A DNA stretch of 28,657 bases from CAZGXM01 sp964529795 (GTDB taxonomy: Bacteria > Bacillota > JADQBR01). Made by a program: the position numbers and the translations under genes. Under the pieces are notes generated by a model. It did not search any database. It was not told the origin of the DNA and saw only the letters and a list, made by a program, of their open reading frames with translations. The stretch covers positions 1-28,657 of the forward strand of contig CAZGXM010000033.1 in the NCBI GenBank assembly GCA_964529795.1, read 5' to 3'. Below are positions 1 to 7,651 of this stretch, in pieces (the first letter of the stretch is position 1; each line of letters begins with the position of its first letter).

Positions 1-1231
1 GGGGAAACCACCGCCTGCGTTGTAACAAGATATTGAGATAGAACAAATGCCGTCCAAAAACGTTATCTTTGGGAAAATGTTTCAAACGTTGGTGATACCC
101 CGCTTTTAATGCTTTTTTGCTGGAACCGCGATGGATTAATGTTTCGGCAGCCAGCCTGGCACCAAGAAAGGCCGCAAAATAACCGTCTTTCAAAATCCGG
201 CCATAACCGGTCAAATCACCGATTACCAGCCAGTCATCTCCGTAAAAATTTCCGGAAGCACCGGTATATACCTGGGCCGCGCAGATGGTATGACAGCGCA
301 AACAGCTTGCCGCGTCTGGCAAATCAATGTACTTTTTCACCTGTGGATGTTGGAAGAGTTCGGTTAAGTCTTTCTTTTCCAGTTTTTTATTTAAGACAGT
401 GAGAGTCAGCCATTGCGGGCCTTTCGGGATAAATGCCACCACACAACCTTTAATAATTCCGTCAAGAATAAATAGGCGGTTATCAATGCTGTTATGTAGC
501 GCTTTACTGGTGTCAACTTCGGTGACCGATGCCGGAATGGTGGGCGGTGGCTGGTAACCGGTCAGGCGCTGAAAATTTTCCAGCATCGGCCGGTTAAGTG
601 CCCGAAAACCGCAGGCAATAACCACCACATCGGTGAGGATTGTTTGATTGGAATTGTCGGGGTTTCTCTTGCTGAGAACAACTCGCCATTTATGTCCCCC
701 ATCGTCCAGCTTCTCCACTTTTTTTGCCAGGGTGGGCTCAATGACTTCTATTTTTTTTGCGGTCTCAGGAGATAAACCAACGGCAATCCTGTCCTTGATT
801 GAATCATCAAAACCGGGCACCCCAAAACGACTGGTCCTTAAAGTTGCCGTCAAAGGGTGTGGGAGGTTGACCACCACACTGCCTTCCGGGTTAACGTAAA
901 TACATTCCTTCACTTTTTTCAGCACCAGGTTGTCAGGTATTGGCAGCTTGTACATACATTTCAAAGTATGCAGGGCCACGTTGGTGATTAACCCACCGCA
1001 ATAGTTGCAGTTGGTGCTGTTAACCATGGTAATGGGAATATTTTTTTTATACTGTTCCGCCAGTGTGGCCAACTGCCGGGCAAAGGCACTGCCGGCTATG
1101 CCCCCGCCAATAATTGTCACATGGGTGCCGTCTTTAATGCCGTTACCTGTACTTCCATTTAACGGGCGATAATGATAATCCAGCTTTTTAGAAAAATAGC
1201 TCTCCAATGCAGCGACCAGTGTCTTTGCCAT
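1..1231 (-). CDS. FAD-dependent oxidoreductase (geranylgeranyl-reductase-like), partial, C-terminus off the left edge
   Basis: An open frame runs from ATG at 1231 (GGGGG-rich ribosome site just upstream) to the window edge without a stop, about 410 codons. Near residues 38-47 it has a beta strand followed by the dinucleotide-binding loop GGGIAG, and towards the C-terminus a second FAD contact, WLVIGDLTGYGR, as in the geranylgeranyl reductase / p-hydroxybenzoate hydroxylase-like flavoprotein group. It has no signal peptide, so it should be cytosolic or membrane-associated. It carries two cysteine clusters, NCNYCGG (about residue 75) and CLRCHTIC (about residue 315); the second includes a CXXCH string. 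It starts 14 bases after the ABC-class ATPase stop, so the two are probably co-transcribed. The substrate is unknown; relatives reduce isoprenoid chains, including that of menaquinone, but nothing here proves that. Confidence 0.75.
   Translation of the reverse strand, partial: MAKTLVAALESYFSKKLDYHYRPLNGSTGNGIKDGTHVTIIGGGIAGSAFARQLATLAEQYKKNIPITMVNSTNCNYCGGLITNVALHTLKCMYKLPIPDNLVLKKVKECIYVNPEGSVVVNLPHPLTATLRTSRFGVPGFDDSIKDRIAVGLSPETAKKIEVIEPTLAKKVEKLDDGGHKWRVVLSKRNPDNSNQTILTDVVVIACGFRALNRPMLENFQRLTGYQPPPTIPASVTEVDTSKALHNSIDNRLFILDGIIKGCVVAFIPKGPQWLTLTVLNKKLEKKDLTELFQHPQVKKYIDLPDAASCLRCHTICAAQVYTGASGNFYGDDWLVIGDLTGYGRILKDGYFAAFLGARLAAETLIHRGSSKKALKAGYHQRLKHFPKDNVFGRHLFYLNILLQRRRWFP
290..304 (-). 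other. CXXCH string (CLRCH) inside the FAD oxidoreductase
   Basis: These bases encode Cys-Leu-Arg-Cys-His followed by Thr-Ile-Cys. In an exported protein this would be read as a c-type heme site. The host protein has no export signal, so metal or Fe-S binding, or chance, is more likely. Confidence 0.6.
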
Positions 1232-1245
1232 AATATCCCCCTGTC

Positions 1246-2958
1246 TCATTTGATCTTCAGCGACCGCAGGCGGTTGACAGCGGCTGCCACTTCCTGCAGC
1301 CTGGGTAAAGCATAATTTCCGGGATGTTGCTCGAAAAACGGGGAAATAACATCGAGTCCCTGCCTTTCAATATCCTGGAAAGTCATCTCTAATGCCCGGC
1401 ACAACGGCCTGTCGCGGAAATATTTTTGTGCGGTGTAGTAAATGATATCCCCGATAGCCCGGGTTTGACTGGTATCCACCAGCTGCTCAATTTGTGTCAA
1501 ATCTATTGTATGGGTGCCAAATTGCAAGCTGTGTATAGCCCGGGCTGTTATTTTGGTCTTCCCGCCCTTTTGGGGGTTGAAGCTTTTCCCGTCAGGCACC
1601 CTGTTGGGAATGGCGCCGAACTCCGTACCACCTTCATCCGCACGTCCGGTTTTTACCCGGGCAGCAATGTCCTTGGCTTTGTGGGTAACATCAAATGGAC
1701 GGTATTCGTCCATCATGATCACCGTGTCGGCAACATCCAAGTAATCCCCGGAACCGCCAATTACCAGTATTGTGGAAACACCCATAAATTCGCTTAACTG
1801 GCGTACTTTATCAATAAACGGGGTAATGGGTTCTTTTTCTTTGGTTACCAGGTGCTGCATGCGTACATCGCGAATCATGAAGTTAGTTGCACTGGTATCT
1901 TCATCCAAAAGTAGCAGTTTGCAGTGTGTTTCCAGCGCTTCCATGATATTCGCCGCTTGAGAAGTACTGCCGCTGGCGTCTTCCGATGAAAAGTTCCTGG
2001 TATCCAGCCCGTAGGGCAGGTTGTTGATGAATGGGCTGATGTCGACTTTTTCCACCCGGCGGCCGTCCTCTGCCCTGATTTTCACGGCTGACGGCAGGCT
2101 GACCACTCTTTCCCGGCCGTCGCCGGGAATATGGTTATAAACACCTTTTTGGACTGCCTGCAGCAATGTTGATTTTCCGTGGAAACCACCGCCGGTTATT
2201 ACCGTTACTCCCCGGAGGATACCCATGCCGGCAATTTGACCGCTGTTTGGCAGCACGAAAGTAACCTCCAGGGTCTTGGGACTGGTGAACGGTACTGCTT
2301 TGCCGGGGTCTAAAGGCCTGTCGCTGATACCGCTTTCCCGCGGTAATATTGAGTCGTTGCCGATAAAGGCCACCAAACCGTGACTTTCCAGCTGGTCTCT
2401 CAGGTATTCCTGGTCTTCCACTGAATAAATATGCTCCCATAAAGTCCGCGATGGCAAAGACTCAAATAGCATCGCCTGTTGTACAATCCGGGGCAGTTCG
2501 TCAAGAAACATGGCCACCGCCTGTTTACCTAAAATTCGCCTGCCCCGGGCCGGCAAACCGATACTGACCCTTGCTTCCACATAACTACTGTTAATAACTA
2601 CCGCAGTGCGTTCCAAAACCTGCTGTCCCGGTTTGTCCACGCTGACCATGCCGCTTTTTCCCGTACCCCGGGAACCTTTGGCCAACTTTTGAATGGTTTT
2701 TAAGATCTGCCGGTTAAGAAAATCACACAGCGCCGTGTTGCGAATTTTAGGATTGTATGCACCTTCAGGGAAGCCTGCAATGTCCTGTGCAACCCGCAAG
2801 CGCACCCGGGACGGGGAGGCAAACGGGTCTCCCTGGACATAATCAATATAGAGAGTAAAATTACCGCCCCGGTATTCGCCGGCAATGCCCTTATAAGCCT
2901 TGTACCCTTTTCCGTCAATTGCCAGCAACTTTTTGCGTAATTGTTCCAGTGTTTGCAA
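1246..2958 (-). CDS. Predicted ATPase of the ABC class (PF09818 family)
   Basis: A 570-residue protein with a TTG start at 2958; TTG is chosen because AGGAGGG lies 7-8 bases upstream and no ATG fits. The nucleotide-binding core is in the second half: Walker A GGGFHGKST near residue 256, and Walker B KLLLLDEDTSA near residue 345. There are no membrane segments, so this is not a transporter. The length and the split between an N-terminal alpha/beta region and a C-terminal ABC-like domain match the family called predicted ATPase of the ABC class, whose role is unknown. It follows the cytochrome module but is separated from it by a strong terminator at 3025-3053, so it probably has its own promoter in the roughly 65-base gap. 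The FAD oxidoreductase follows after 14 bases. Confidence 0.85.
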   Translation of the reverse strand: MQTLEQLRKKLLAIDGKGYKAYKGIAGEYRGGNFTLYIDYVQGDPFASPSRVRLRVAQDIAGFPEGAYNPKIRNTALCDFLNRQILKTIQKLAKGSRGTGKSGMVSVDKPGQQVLERTAVVINSSYVEARVSIGLPARGRRILGKQAVAMFLDELPRIVQQAMLFESLPSRTLWEHIYSVEDQEYLRDQLESHGLVAFIGNDSILPRESGISDRPLDPGKAVPFTSPKTLEVTFVLPNSGQIAGMGILRGVTVITGGGFHGKSTLLQAVQKGVYNHIPGDGRERVVSLPSAVKIRAEDGRRVEKVDISPFINNLPYGLDTRNFSSEDASGSTSQAANIMEALETHCKLLLLDEDTSATNFMIRDVRMQHLVTKEKEPITPFIDKVRQLSEFMGVSTILVIGGSGDYLDVADTVIMMDEYRPFDVTHKAKDIAARVKTGRADEGGTEFGAIPNRVPDGKSFNPQKGGKTKITARAIHSLQFGTHTIDLTQIEQLVDTSQTRAIGDIIYYTAQKYFRDRPLCRALEMTFQDIERQGLDVISPFFEQHPGNYALPRLQEVAAAVNRLRSLKIK

Positions 2959-3024
2959 GATATCCCTCCTACCAATTTAATTTTCTCCCTTATTTTATAA
3001 TTATCCTTCCCAAGAAACAAAAAA

Positions 3025-3053
3025 GCGCCAAATGGACTGGTGCCATTTGGCGC
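3025..3053 (-). terminator. Rho-independent terminator ending cytochrome module A
   Basis: On the minus strand GCGCCAAATGG and CCATTTGGCGC form a perfect 11-bp stem with a 7-base loop, followed directly by TTTTTTG. It sits 21 bases after the stop of the 12-heme cytochrome gene. Confidence 0.93.
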
Positions 3054-3073
3054 GGAAAAACCGTGAGTAGAAA

Positions 3074-4165
3074 TCACATACGTCCTGCCTTTCTGGCCTG
3101 TTTATGACAGCTGGCACAGCTGGATGCATCATGGCAGTCATAACACTGGCTATCCCCTTCTCTCCGTACTTCGTGCTTGTGGTTATTCTCCCAGTCAGCA
3201 GGATGGAGACTGAAGTGACACTGTTCACAGTATACTGCAGTTGTCGGTGCGGCAATTACCTTCTCATCCTTTGCCTTGTTATGACAAGCCAGGCAACCTT
3301 CGGGAAATGCCCTGGCCTTTTGCGGGTGATCTAGAGAATAAACCTTGGTATGGCTGGCCGGCCGGTCAATGTGGCAATTGTAGCAAAAAGCATTGGTCCT
3401 TGCCGCCTTGCGTACATTCAGCAACCTGTCTTCTTCAGGCTTAAAATTTTCTTTTTTAATAACATCGTATTCGTGACAGTCATTACAACTGCCCACATTT
3501 TCAAACGCTGCCAGGCCGTGTTTTTGTCCCCAGCTTGGATTATCGTGGTTGGCCGGAACCTGTTTGTCGCTATGACAGGCATTACATTCCCTGGTAGCCA
3601 TGACACCATTGTGGCACTGCATACATTTGTCCATGGGAATCCTGTTTCCCATAGCAGTGATGTTTACTGCATCGTCAGTACTGAATGAATTGGGGTCTAT
3701 ACCCGCAGCAATTACCTTTTCAGATACGTTGGCATGAGTCACGTTATCGTGACAGTCAATACAGTCAATACCAATCTCCAGATGCAGGTAATGGGGAATA
3801 AGCAAATCTCCCGGCGGCGTCACTATTCGCTTGGGATTGTGGCAGCCCAGGCAAGTTTCGTCCTTGATAAAAACATCGGTTTGTAAAGGCAGTTTATATC
3901 TCTCGGTCCACTGCCTGAAGGCAAAGGCAGGTATCGATACGTTCCGGTGACAGGAATTGCACTTGATGTTGTTATGCGCGGTAACCTGCCATGTCTTTAC
4001 CTGAGGTTTCATGGCGTGACAGCCGCTGCAGGCATTCGGGTTATTATTATATTTTAAATATGAACCCAAGCTGAAACCCACCACGGCAATTACCAGGTAG
4101 AGCAATATCAATTTTCCTTTTCCCAGTTTGGGGCGCCGCTCAGTATAAAGTTTTTTAGAACCCAT
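3074..4165 (-). CDS. 12-heme NapC/NirT-type multiheme cytochrome c (module A)
   Basis: A 363-residue membrane-anchored cytochrome. A positively charged N-terminus is followed by one membrane helix (about residues 18-36, uncleaved NapC style), then twelve CXXCH heme sites from CSGCH at residue 46 to CASCH at residue 350. The first two sites have the spacing and the KTWQVTAH context typical of the NapC/NirT quinol-dehydrogenase domain. NapC itself has four hemes, so the remaining eight form an added wire-like domain. By family it should take electrons from a quinol or from the adjacent cytochrome b and pass them outward. It starts 12 bases after the cytochrome b stop with a GGAGGG site and is the last gene of the module. 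The closest relative in the window is the module B copy at 7673-8761, which has the same heme count and order. The terminal acceptor is not evident. Confidence 0.93.
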   Translation of the reverse strand: MGSKKLYTERRPKLGKGKLILLYLVIAVVGFSLGSYLKYNNNPNACSGCHAMKPQVKTWQVTAHNNIKCNSCHRNVSIPAFAFRQWTERYKLPLQTDVFIKDETCLGCHNPKRIVTPPGDLLIPHYLHLEIGIDCIDCHDNVTHANVSEKVIAAGIDPNSFSTDDAVNITAMGNRIPMDKCMQCHNGVMATRECNACHSDKQVPANHDNPSWGQKHGLAAFENVGSCNDCHEYDVIKKENFKPEEDRLLNVRKAARTNAFCYNCHIDRPASHTKVYSLDHPQKARAFPEGCLACHNKAKDEKVIAAPTTAVYCEQCHFSLHPADWENNHKHEVRREGDSQCYDCHDASSCASCHKQARKAGRM

Positions 4166-4177
4166 ATCCGCCCTCCT

Positions 4178-5008
4178 CTATACAAAAAGTAACGAAATAA
4201 AAGTACCCATCAGCAGTATGAAGATGGTAATGTAGACAACCAGTTCAAAAATAATCAGTCCCCGGCTGTGAGCGAAACGGCTGTGCTGTTCGTGCCCTGC
4301 AACCGGTATGCCTTTTTTCCGGTACTCTGCGAGCAACTCTTCATACTCCAACGGGTGTTCCTCTTTCATGTGTTCCCGAGATATGGTACCGTTAATCCAC
4401 ACCTTGCTGGTAGGAAAGACATGCGGGTTAAAGTGTACTGCAAAAAAGTGACCAATTGCCACGGCTAACATGGCGACAAATGCTTCATTGGTATGGGCAA
4501 TGCGGGCAATATGCAGGCCTGTCTGGGTCAGCCAGCCGAACATACCCGGAAACCACAGTATCAATCCCGTTCCTCCCATGACGATAATGCCCCAGAAAAC
4601 TGCCAGGTACTCAAATTTTTCCAGGTAGGTATACCTGCCGTACTGAGGGGGTTCCTTGGTTAAACCCAGCAGGTACCTGGCATGATGCACGGCATCTTTC
4701 ACATCTTTAAAGGTGGGTACCATGGACCAGCTTGGCCCCTTGGTGGCAAATTGCCCGACCATCCAAACCAGGTGATAAAAGCCGCTGAACAACATTATTA
4801 CCGCAAAAACCAGGTGGGTCATAAACATGGTTTTAAAGCTCCCGAACAAATTCACCACAACCTGGGACCAACCCCAATTACCGTATTTGATGGGGAAACC
4901 GGTGATAATTAACATAATCATACTAAGCGCGAGCAGCAAGTGCTGGTACCGCTGGTGCCTGTTCCAGCGTTTTATATTTTTTGGCAATACAATTTCTTTG
5001 GTACTCAT
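4178..5008 (-). CDS. Membrane cytochrome b, FdnI/b561-like (module A)
   Basis: A 276-residue integral membrane protein with four core helices (about residues 22-42, 60-85, 132-153 and 172-193) and a fifth helix at the C-terminus (about 249-275). Histidines in or next to the helices (H23, H65, H79, H187, H192) are positioned to bind two b-type hemes, as in the gamma subunits of formate dehydrogenase and thiosulfate reductase. It probably exchanges electrons between menaquinone and the flanking multiheme cytochromes. The gene lies 12 bases from each neighbour, so it is translated as part of a tight unit. Compared with the module B copy, it carries the fifth helix fused to its C-terminus, whereas module B encodes that helix as a separate small gene (8781-8894). 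Confidence 0.9.
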   Translation of the reverse strand: MSTKEIVLPKNIKRWNRHQRYQHLLLALSMIMLIITGFPIKYGNWGWSQVVVNLFGSFKTMFMTHLVFAVIMLFSGFYHLVWMVGQFATKGPSWSMVPTFKDVKDAVHHARYLLGLTKEPPQYGRYTYLEKFEYLAVFWGIIVMGGTGLILWFPGMFGWLTQTGLHIARIAHTNEAFVAMLAVAIGHFFAVHFNPHVFPTSKVWINGTISREHMKEEHPLEYEELLAEYRKKGIPVAGHEQHSRFAHSRGLIIFELVVYITIFILLMGTFISLLFV

Positions 5009-5020
5009 TTTCTCACCTCC

Positions 5021-6132
5021 CTAAACATTAAGCCCCGTATCTTTAGTTTTCACATGTTTTTTGGCTTTATTGATGCCGCGTAACTGCCTGAAAAGCTCAA
5101 AGATAACAATAGTACCATCTTTCGTTACATCAAACAAAATCAAGACAATAAATAGTTTCCAGACAATGTAAAGCGGTAGCGCGGCTTTTTTATCCCGTGG
5201 CGTCACATGTTCCTTTCCTTTTGCAAAGCCTTTTCTGGCAAAAAAGTGACACCGGGCGCAGGTTTCTGGTCTATTTTCTGCAGAAACCATGGACTGACGG
5301 TCGGCAGCGGGCAAAATATTGTGATTGCCGTGGCAGTCAGCACAGGTTGCGGCACTGGCATAGCCGAATTTTACCGCCGTGCCGTGAAAACTGTAATTAT
5401 AGGTGTCCCAGACCTTGCCTTCATGGCACTTGGCACAGACAGCGGAAATATTGAGCCGGTGATAAACGGCATCAGGATTTTCTTTTTTTAACACATTATG
5501 CGAGCCGTGGCAGTCACTGCAAAAAGCAGTCTCTTTTCCTGCCGACGCCAATTTCCCGTGAACNNNNNNNNNNNNNNNNNNNNNNNNNNNNNNNNNNNNN
5601 NNNNNNNNNNNNNNNNNNNNNNNNNNNNNNNNNNNNNNNNNNNNNNNNNNNNNNNNNNNNNNNGGCAGTCACTGCAAAAAGCAGTCTCTTTTCCTGCCGA
5701 CGCCAATTTCCCGTGAACACTGTTTCGATAATTTACGGTGATTTTATCATGACAGGCTTGACATCTTTCCAGCACCTGCTGCTCTAATGCCAACCCGTAA
5801 ACCGGATTTTTGTGGGGTATTTCACTTTCCAGCCCCGGGTGACAGGTAGTGCATGCATTTCTGCCGTGGACGGATTGTTTGTATTCTTTTTTCGAAATAT
5901 ACAGGGAAATTTCTTTGCCGTCCCGTTGGACAGTGAAGCCCTTTTCACCATGACATTGCAAACACTGTTCGTTTACCAAGGCCGCTTCCTGTAAGCGGTC
6001 TACTGCAAATGCAGACCCGGAGAACAGGAATAAACCAAAAACGATCCCCGAAACTATTACCAAAAGAAAGATAGTGACAAACAGACCAGTCAATATATAA
6101 GCACAGGTATTACCTAACCTGTTCCTCCACAC
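5021..6132 (-). CDS. 7-heme cytochrome c (module A), interrupted by a 100-N assembly gap
   Basis: As given, the frame breaks at the Ns. The 55 bases at 5509-5563 and 5664-5718 are identical and both encode LASAGKETAFCSDC, so merging the copies and removing the gap restores one 318-residue frame. That protein has an N-terminal helix (residues 12-40, with a possible cleavage site after SAFA), seven CXXCH sites (residues 57, 94, 124, 153, 181, 212, 240), repeated SxHG segments, and a C-terminal membrane helix (about 266-286). The start is GTG at 6132, with GGAG 9 bases upstream. It is paralogous to the module B protein at 9687-10559. It is probably held on the outer face of the membrane and works with the downstream cytochrome b and 12-heme protein. 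Confidence 0.9.
5564..5663. other. Scaffold gap of exactly 100 N, with duplicated contig ends
   Basis: Exactly 100 Ns are flanked by two identical 55-base stretches (5509-5563 and 5664-5718). The simplest reading is two contigs that overlap by 55 bases but were scaffolded with a placeholder. The real genome would then lack 155 bases shown here, and coordinates to the right would shift by that amount. Confidence 0.93.
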
Positions 6133-6150
6133 GCTAACTCACTCCTCTCT

Positions 6151-6226
6151 ATAGCCTTTTGTTGGCTATGGCTTGAATTTCCTCAAGCTTGGTTCTCCCG
6201 GCTGCTGGGCCTTTGGAGTGAGTCTT
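6151..6226 (-). promoter_or_regulatory. Structured leader of the module A 7-heme gene (repeat element 8, divergent, plus two hairpins)
   Basis: Read on minus, AGACTCACTCCAAAGGCC followed by CAGCAG resembles the core of the repeated leader elements. It is followed by two hairpins in a row, GCTTGA/TCAAGC (6171-6188) and ATAGCC/GGCTAT (6151-6169). The second ends a few bases before the GGAG ribosome site of the 7-heme gene. Neither hairpin is followed by a T-run, so control of translation or RNA processing is more likely than termination. Confidence 0.5.
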
Positions 6227-6250
6227 TGGGTTCCCTTCAAAGAAAGGCAG

Positions 6251-6379
6251 CTAAATCACGCTATAATACAGCATTGTCAGCAGGAAAAATATTCCGGACA
6301 GTGTTATTAAGGCAAATGCAATGACAAACCAGGCTGTTAAAAAGTACGTGAAAAAGTTACCTAGTACCAGACGCAACAT
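6251..6379 (-). CDS. 42-residue single-TM protein resembling the N-terminus of the 7-heme cytochrome
   Basis: ATG at 6379 follows a GAGGTGA ribosome site; TAG ends at 6251. The 42-residue product is one hydrophobic helix. Its pattern MxRxxLGNxxxYxLTxxFV...SGIxF closely follows residues 1-33 of the 7-heme cytochrome encoded 118 bases downstream, which suggests that it arose by duplication of that membrane anchor. It may be a small subunit of the cytochrome complex. It was too short for routine ORF listing, and no known family is recognised. Confidence 0.72.
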   Translation of the reverse strand: MLRLVLGNFFTYFLTAWFVIAFALITLSGIFFLLTMLYYSVI

Positions 6380-6424
6380 AATGGCTCACCTCTTTCTTTT
6401 GGATTTGGGCTGAAAATCGTTAGC

Positions 6425-6613
6425 CTACTTGTCGAACTCGATTATTTGCGCTTCTCCTTCACCAGCATCTGAAGTCAGTTTAAACTGAATACTGTTGATA
6501 CCTTTGGTATTTATGTGCACGTATCGCTTGCAATGGCGGCATTTGATAATGATAGTATCTTTCTCAATCTGGCAAACTATTTTTTTACACTGGCAACGGA
6601 AGAAATCGTTCAT
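6425..6613 (-). CDS. Com-like Cys-rich mini-protein 1
   Basis: 62 residues from ATG at 6613, chosen over a longer in-frame start because AAGGAGG lies 8 bases upstream. It has the pattern RCxCKKIVC followed by KCRHCKRYV, i.e. cysteines C-x-C-x4-C and C-x2-C. The arrangement and the KCxxCKR box resemble phage Mu Com, a small zinc-finger protein that binds RNA and activates translation of mom. A short acidic tail follows. It is the last of three such genes ahead of module A. Roles as an RNA-binding regulator or as a factor in cytochrome assembly are both possible; the first is favoured by the family resemblance. Confidence 0.8.
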   Translation of the reverse strand: MNDFFRCQCKKIVCQIEKDTIIIKCRHCKRYVHINTKGINSIQFKLTSDAGEGEAQIIEFDK

Positions 6614-6652
6614 GGCTCTACCTCCTTGTTTGTTTTTTACTGTCTTTCCCAA

Positions 6653-6690
6653 AAAACGAAGACTAACCCCGTGATAACGGTGCTAGTCTT
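6653..6690 (-). terminator. Terminator-like hairpin ahead of Com-like gene 1
   Basis: Minus strand AAGACTA...TAGTCTT, with an inner CCGTTATCACGG-type extension, followed by CGTTTTTT. It lies inside the run of Com-like genes, so it is an attenuator candidate. It lacks the full core of the repeated element. Confidence 0.65.
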
Positions 6691-6744
6691 TTTGGCTGGT
6701 AAATGCCTAACAGACATTGACCTGATTGGTTATACAGTTTTTAT

Positions 6745-6826
6745 TTAAAAATAATAGGCTGGCATACCATCAGAGAAATCATGGTCACCAGCCTATTGGA
6801 CTTGAGAGTCTACCAGACTATGGACT
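6745..6826 (-). promoter_or_regulatory. Leader element 5: AGTCC...GACT...AAGTCC core plus long terminator-like stem
   Basis: Minus strand: AGTCCATAGTCTGGTAGACT, then CAAGTCC, then a stem AATAGGCTGG/CCAGCCTATT (6753-6762 with 6788-6797) enclosing ACCAT/ATGGT, followed by ATTTTT. It lies between Com-like genes 2 and 1. Confidence 0.75.
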
Positions 6827-6857
6827 GAGAGGCTTTTTTGATTTTATTGAAACACCA

Positions 6858-7025
6858 CTAGCCGATGTTTAAGTATTTGATTCCGTCGTCAACTTTAAAT
6901 TCCACATCTATTAACCCCTTGGTATGAATGTGAACATATCTTTTGCAGTACCGGCACTTGATAATCACCACATTACCTTCGATTTGACAGACAATCTTTT
7001 TGCATGTGCACCGGAAATCTTTCAC
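6858..7025 (-). CDS. Com-like Cys-rich mini-protein 2
   Basis: 55 residues from GTG at 7025 (a G-rich ribosome site AAGGGGGGG five bases upstream) to TAG at 6858. It has RCTCKKIVC and KCRYCKRYV, the same five-cysteine pattern as its neighbours, followed by a beta-rich tail with VEFKVDD. It lies in a row with Com-like genes 3 (upstream) and 1 (downstream), separated from each by a hairpin element. It is the shortest of the four paralogues and begins almost directly at the metal-binding core. Confidence 0.78.
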   Translation of the reverse strand: MKDFRCTCKKIVCQIEGNVVIIKCRYCKRYVHIHTKGLIDVEFKVDDGIKYLNIG

Positions 7026-7047
7026 AGGATCCCCCCCTTAAAACGGC

Positions 7048-7101
7048 AAAAGCCAGCATCATTTTCCAGATGCCAGCCTTTTGACTTCAAGTCTATAGAC
7101 T
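7048..7101 (-). promoter_or_regulatory. Leader element 4, overlapping the stop of Com-like gene 3
   Basis: Minus strand AGTCTATAGACTTGAAGTC, then GGCTGGCATC...GATGCTGGCTTTT. The stem pairs over nine positions with two G-U pairs that exist only in minus-strand RNA, which supports function as RNA. The TAG in the AGTCTATAG part is the stop codon of Com-like gene 3, so translation of that gene would disturb the element's 5' part. Confidence 0.78.
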
Positions 7102-7275
7102 ACAAATCTCTTCATGGTCCATATTTACTTTTTTGTCCCTTATTGAAGTTTCTACAGTAACTTTACCCCTGGTACGAATGATAATGAATCGCTTACAATG
7201 ACGGCATTTAATGATTACCGCATCTTTATCAACCTGACAAATAATCTTGTTGCATACGCAACGTACATCGTACAT
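7093..7275 (-). CDS. Com-like Cys-rich mini-protein 3
   Basis: 60 residues from ATG at 7275, preceded by GGGTGGGGTGGGG, an unusual G-run ribosome region. Motifs RCVCNKIIC and KCRHCKRFI carry the family's five cysteines. The stop lies inside leader element 4. It is the first Com-like gene of module A, so it is closest to the presumed promoter. A metal-binding RNA regulator is inferred from resemblance to Mu Com; there is no direct evidence for the target. Confidence 0.78.
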   Translation of the reverse strand: MYDVRCVCNKIICQVDKDAVIIKCRHCKRFIIIRTRGKVTVETSIRDKKVNMDHEEICSL

Positions 7276-7394
7276 AAAATCCCCACCCCACCCAATTATA
7301 CGGAAGTAAATAAATTAAAATCCGAACCTTTAGCATCCCTCCTTTTCAAGATATTCCAGGCTAATTCCAGGCAGCAAACCCGGAGTTAGGAGTT

Positions 7395-7446
7395 AATAAA
7401 ACAGCCGGCCCCATCAGGACCGGCCATACTTGTATTCTCATAGACT
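7395..7446 (-). promoter_or_regulatory. Leader element 6 (variant core) with terminator-like stem
   Basis: Minus strand AGTCTATGAGAATACAAGTA, then GGCCGGTCC-TGAT-GGGGCCGGC and TGTTTTATT. The core has drifted from the other copies, but the order AGTC, AAGT, GGCCGG stem, T-run is kept. One G-U pair again fits minus-strand RNA. Confidence 0.62.
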
Positions 7447-7553
7447 CGGCCTATTGGTTAGGGGTCTCTATGTTCCTTATTCATTATTTACTTTTGGTTG
7501 TGATATTGTGCTCTTATTCACAAATCTCTCTAAAACCACTTTTGTTATATCTT

Positions 7554-7580
7554 ATTCGCGACCAATTAAAAAATTCCTGC
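7554..7580 (-). promoter_or_regulatory. Shared upstream block GCAGGAATTT-N11-GCGAAT (module A copy)
   Basis: Read on minus, GCAGGAATTT (7580-7571), an 11-base spacer, then GCGAAT (7559-7554). The same two halves with the same spacing occur ahead of module B (11538-11564), while the spacer differs. It may be a promoter for an unidentified sigma factor or a regulator site. Confidence 0.55.
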
Positions 7581-7620
7581 TAATTTAAAAGAACTTTTTG
7601 GAATTATTTACAACAAATCG

Positions 7621-7651
7621 GCGGTCAGGGGAATTTTCCCCGTAACCACCA
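7621..7651 (-). terminator. Weak hairpin after module B, no T-run
   Basis: A near-perfect stem around GGGGAATTTTCCCC, extended by GGCGGT/ACCACC with one mismatch, lies about 25 bases after the 12-heme stop. Without a T-run, read-through into module A is possible. Confidence 0.4.

Noticed and set aside
5488..6132. Apparent truncated and frameshifted cytochrome pseudogene pair around the N gap
   Set aside because: The break is explained by the 55-base duplicated contig ends; the merged frame is intact and colinear with the paralogue.
7240..7347. 35-codon ATG frame after AAAAGGAGGG, overlapping Com-like gene 3
   Set aside because: Only about one base separates the ribosome site from the ATG, and the product has no family features.
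7048..7446. Cyclic-dinucleotide (GEMM) or other known riboswitch in the cytochrome leaders
   Set aside because: GEMM-I/Ib aptamers control cytochromes in Geobacter, but the conserved GEMM core strings are absent, and the repeated core here does not match the c-di-GMP-II, cobalamin, fluoride or SAM classes either.
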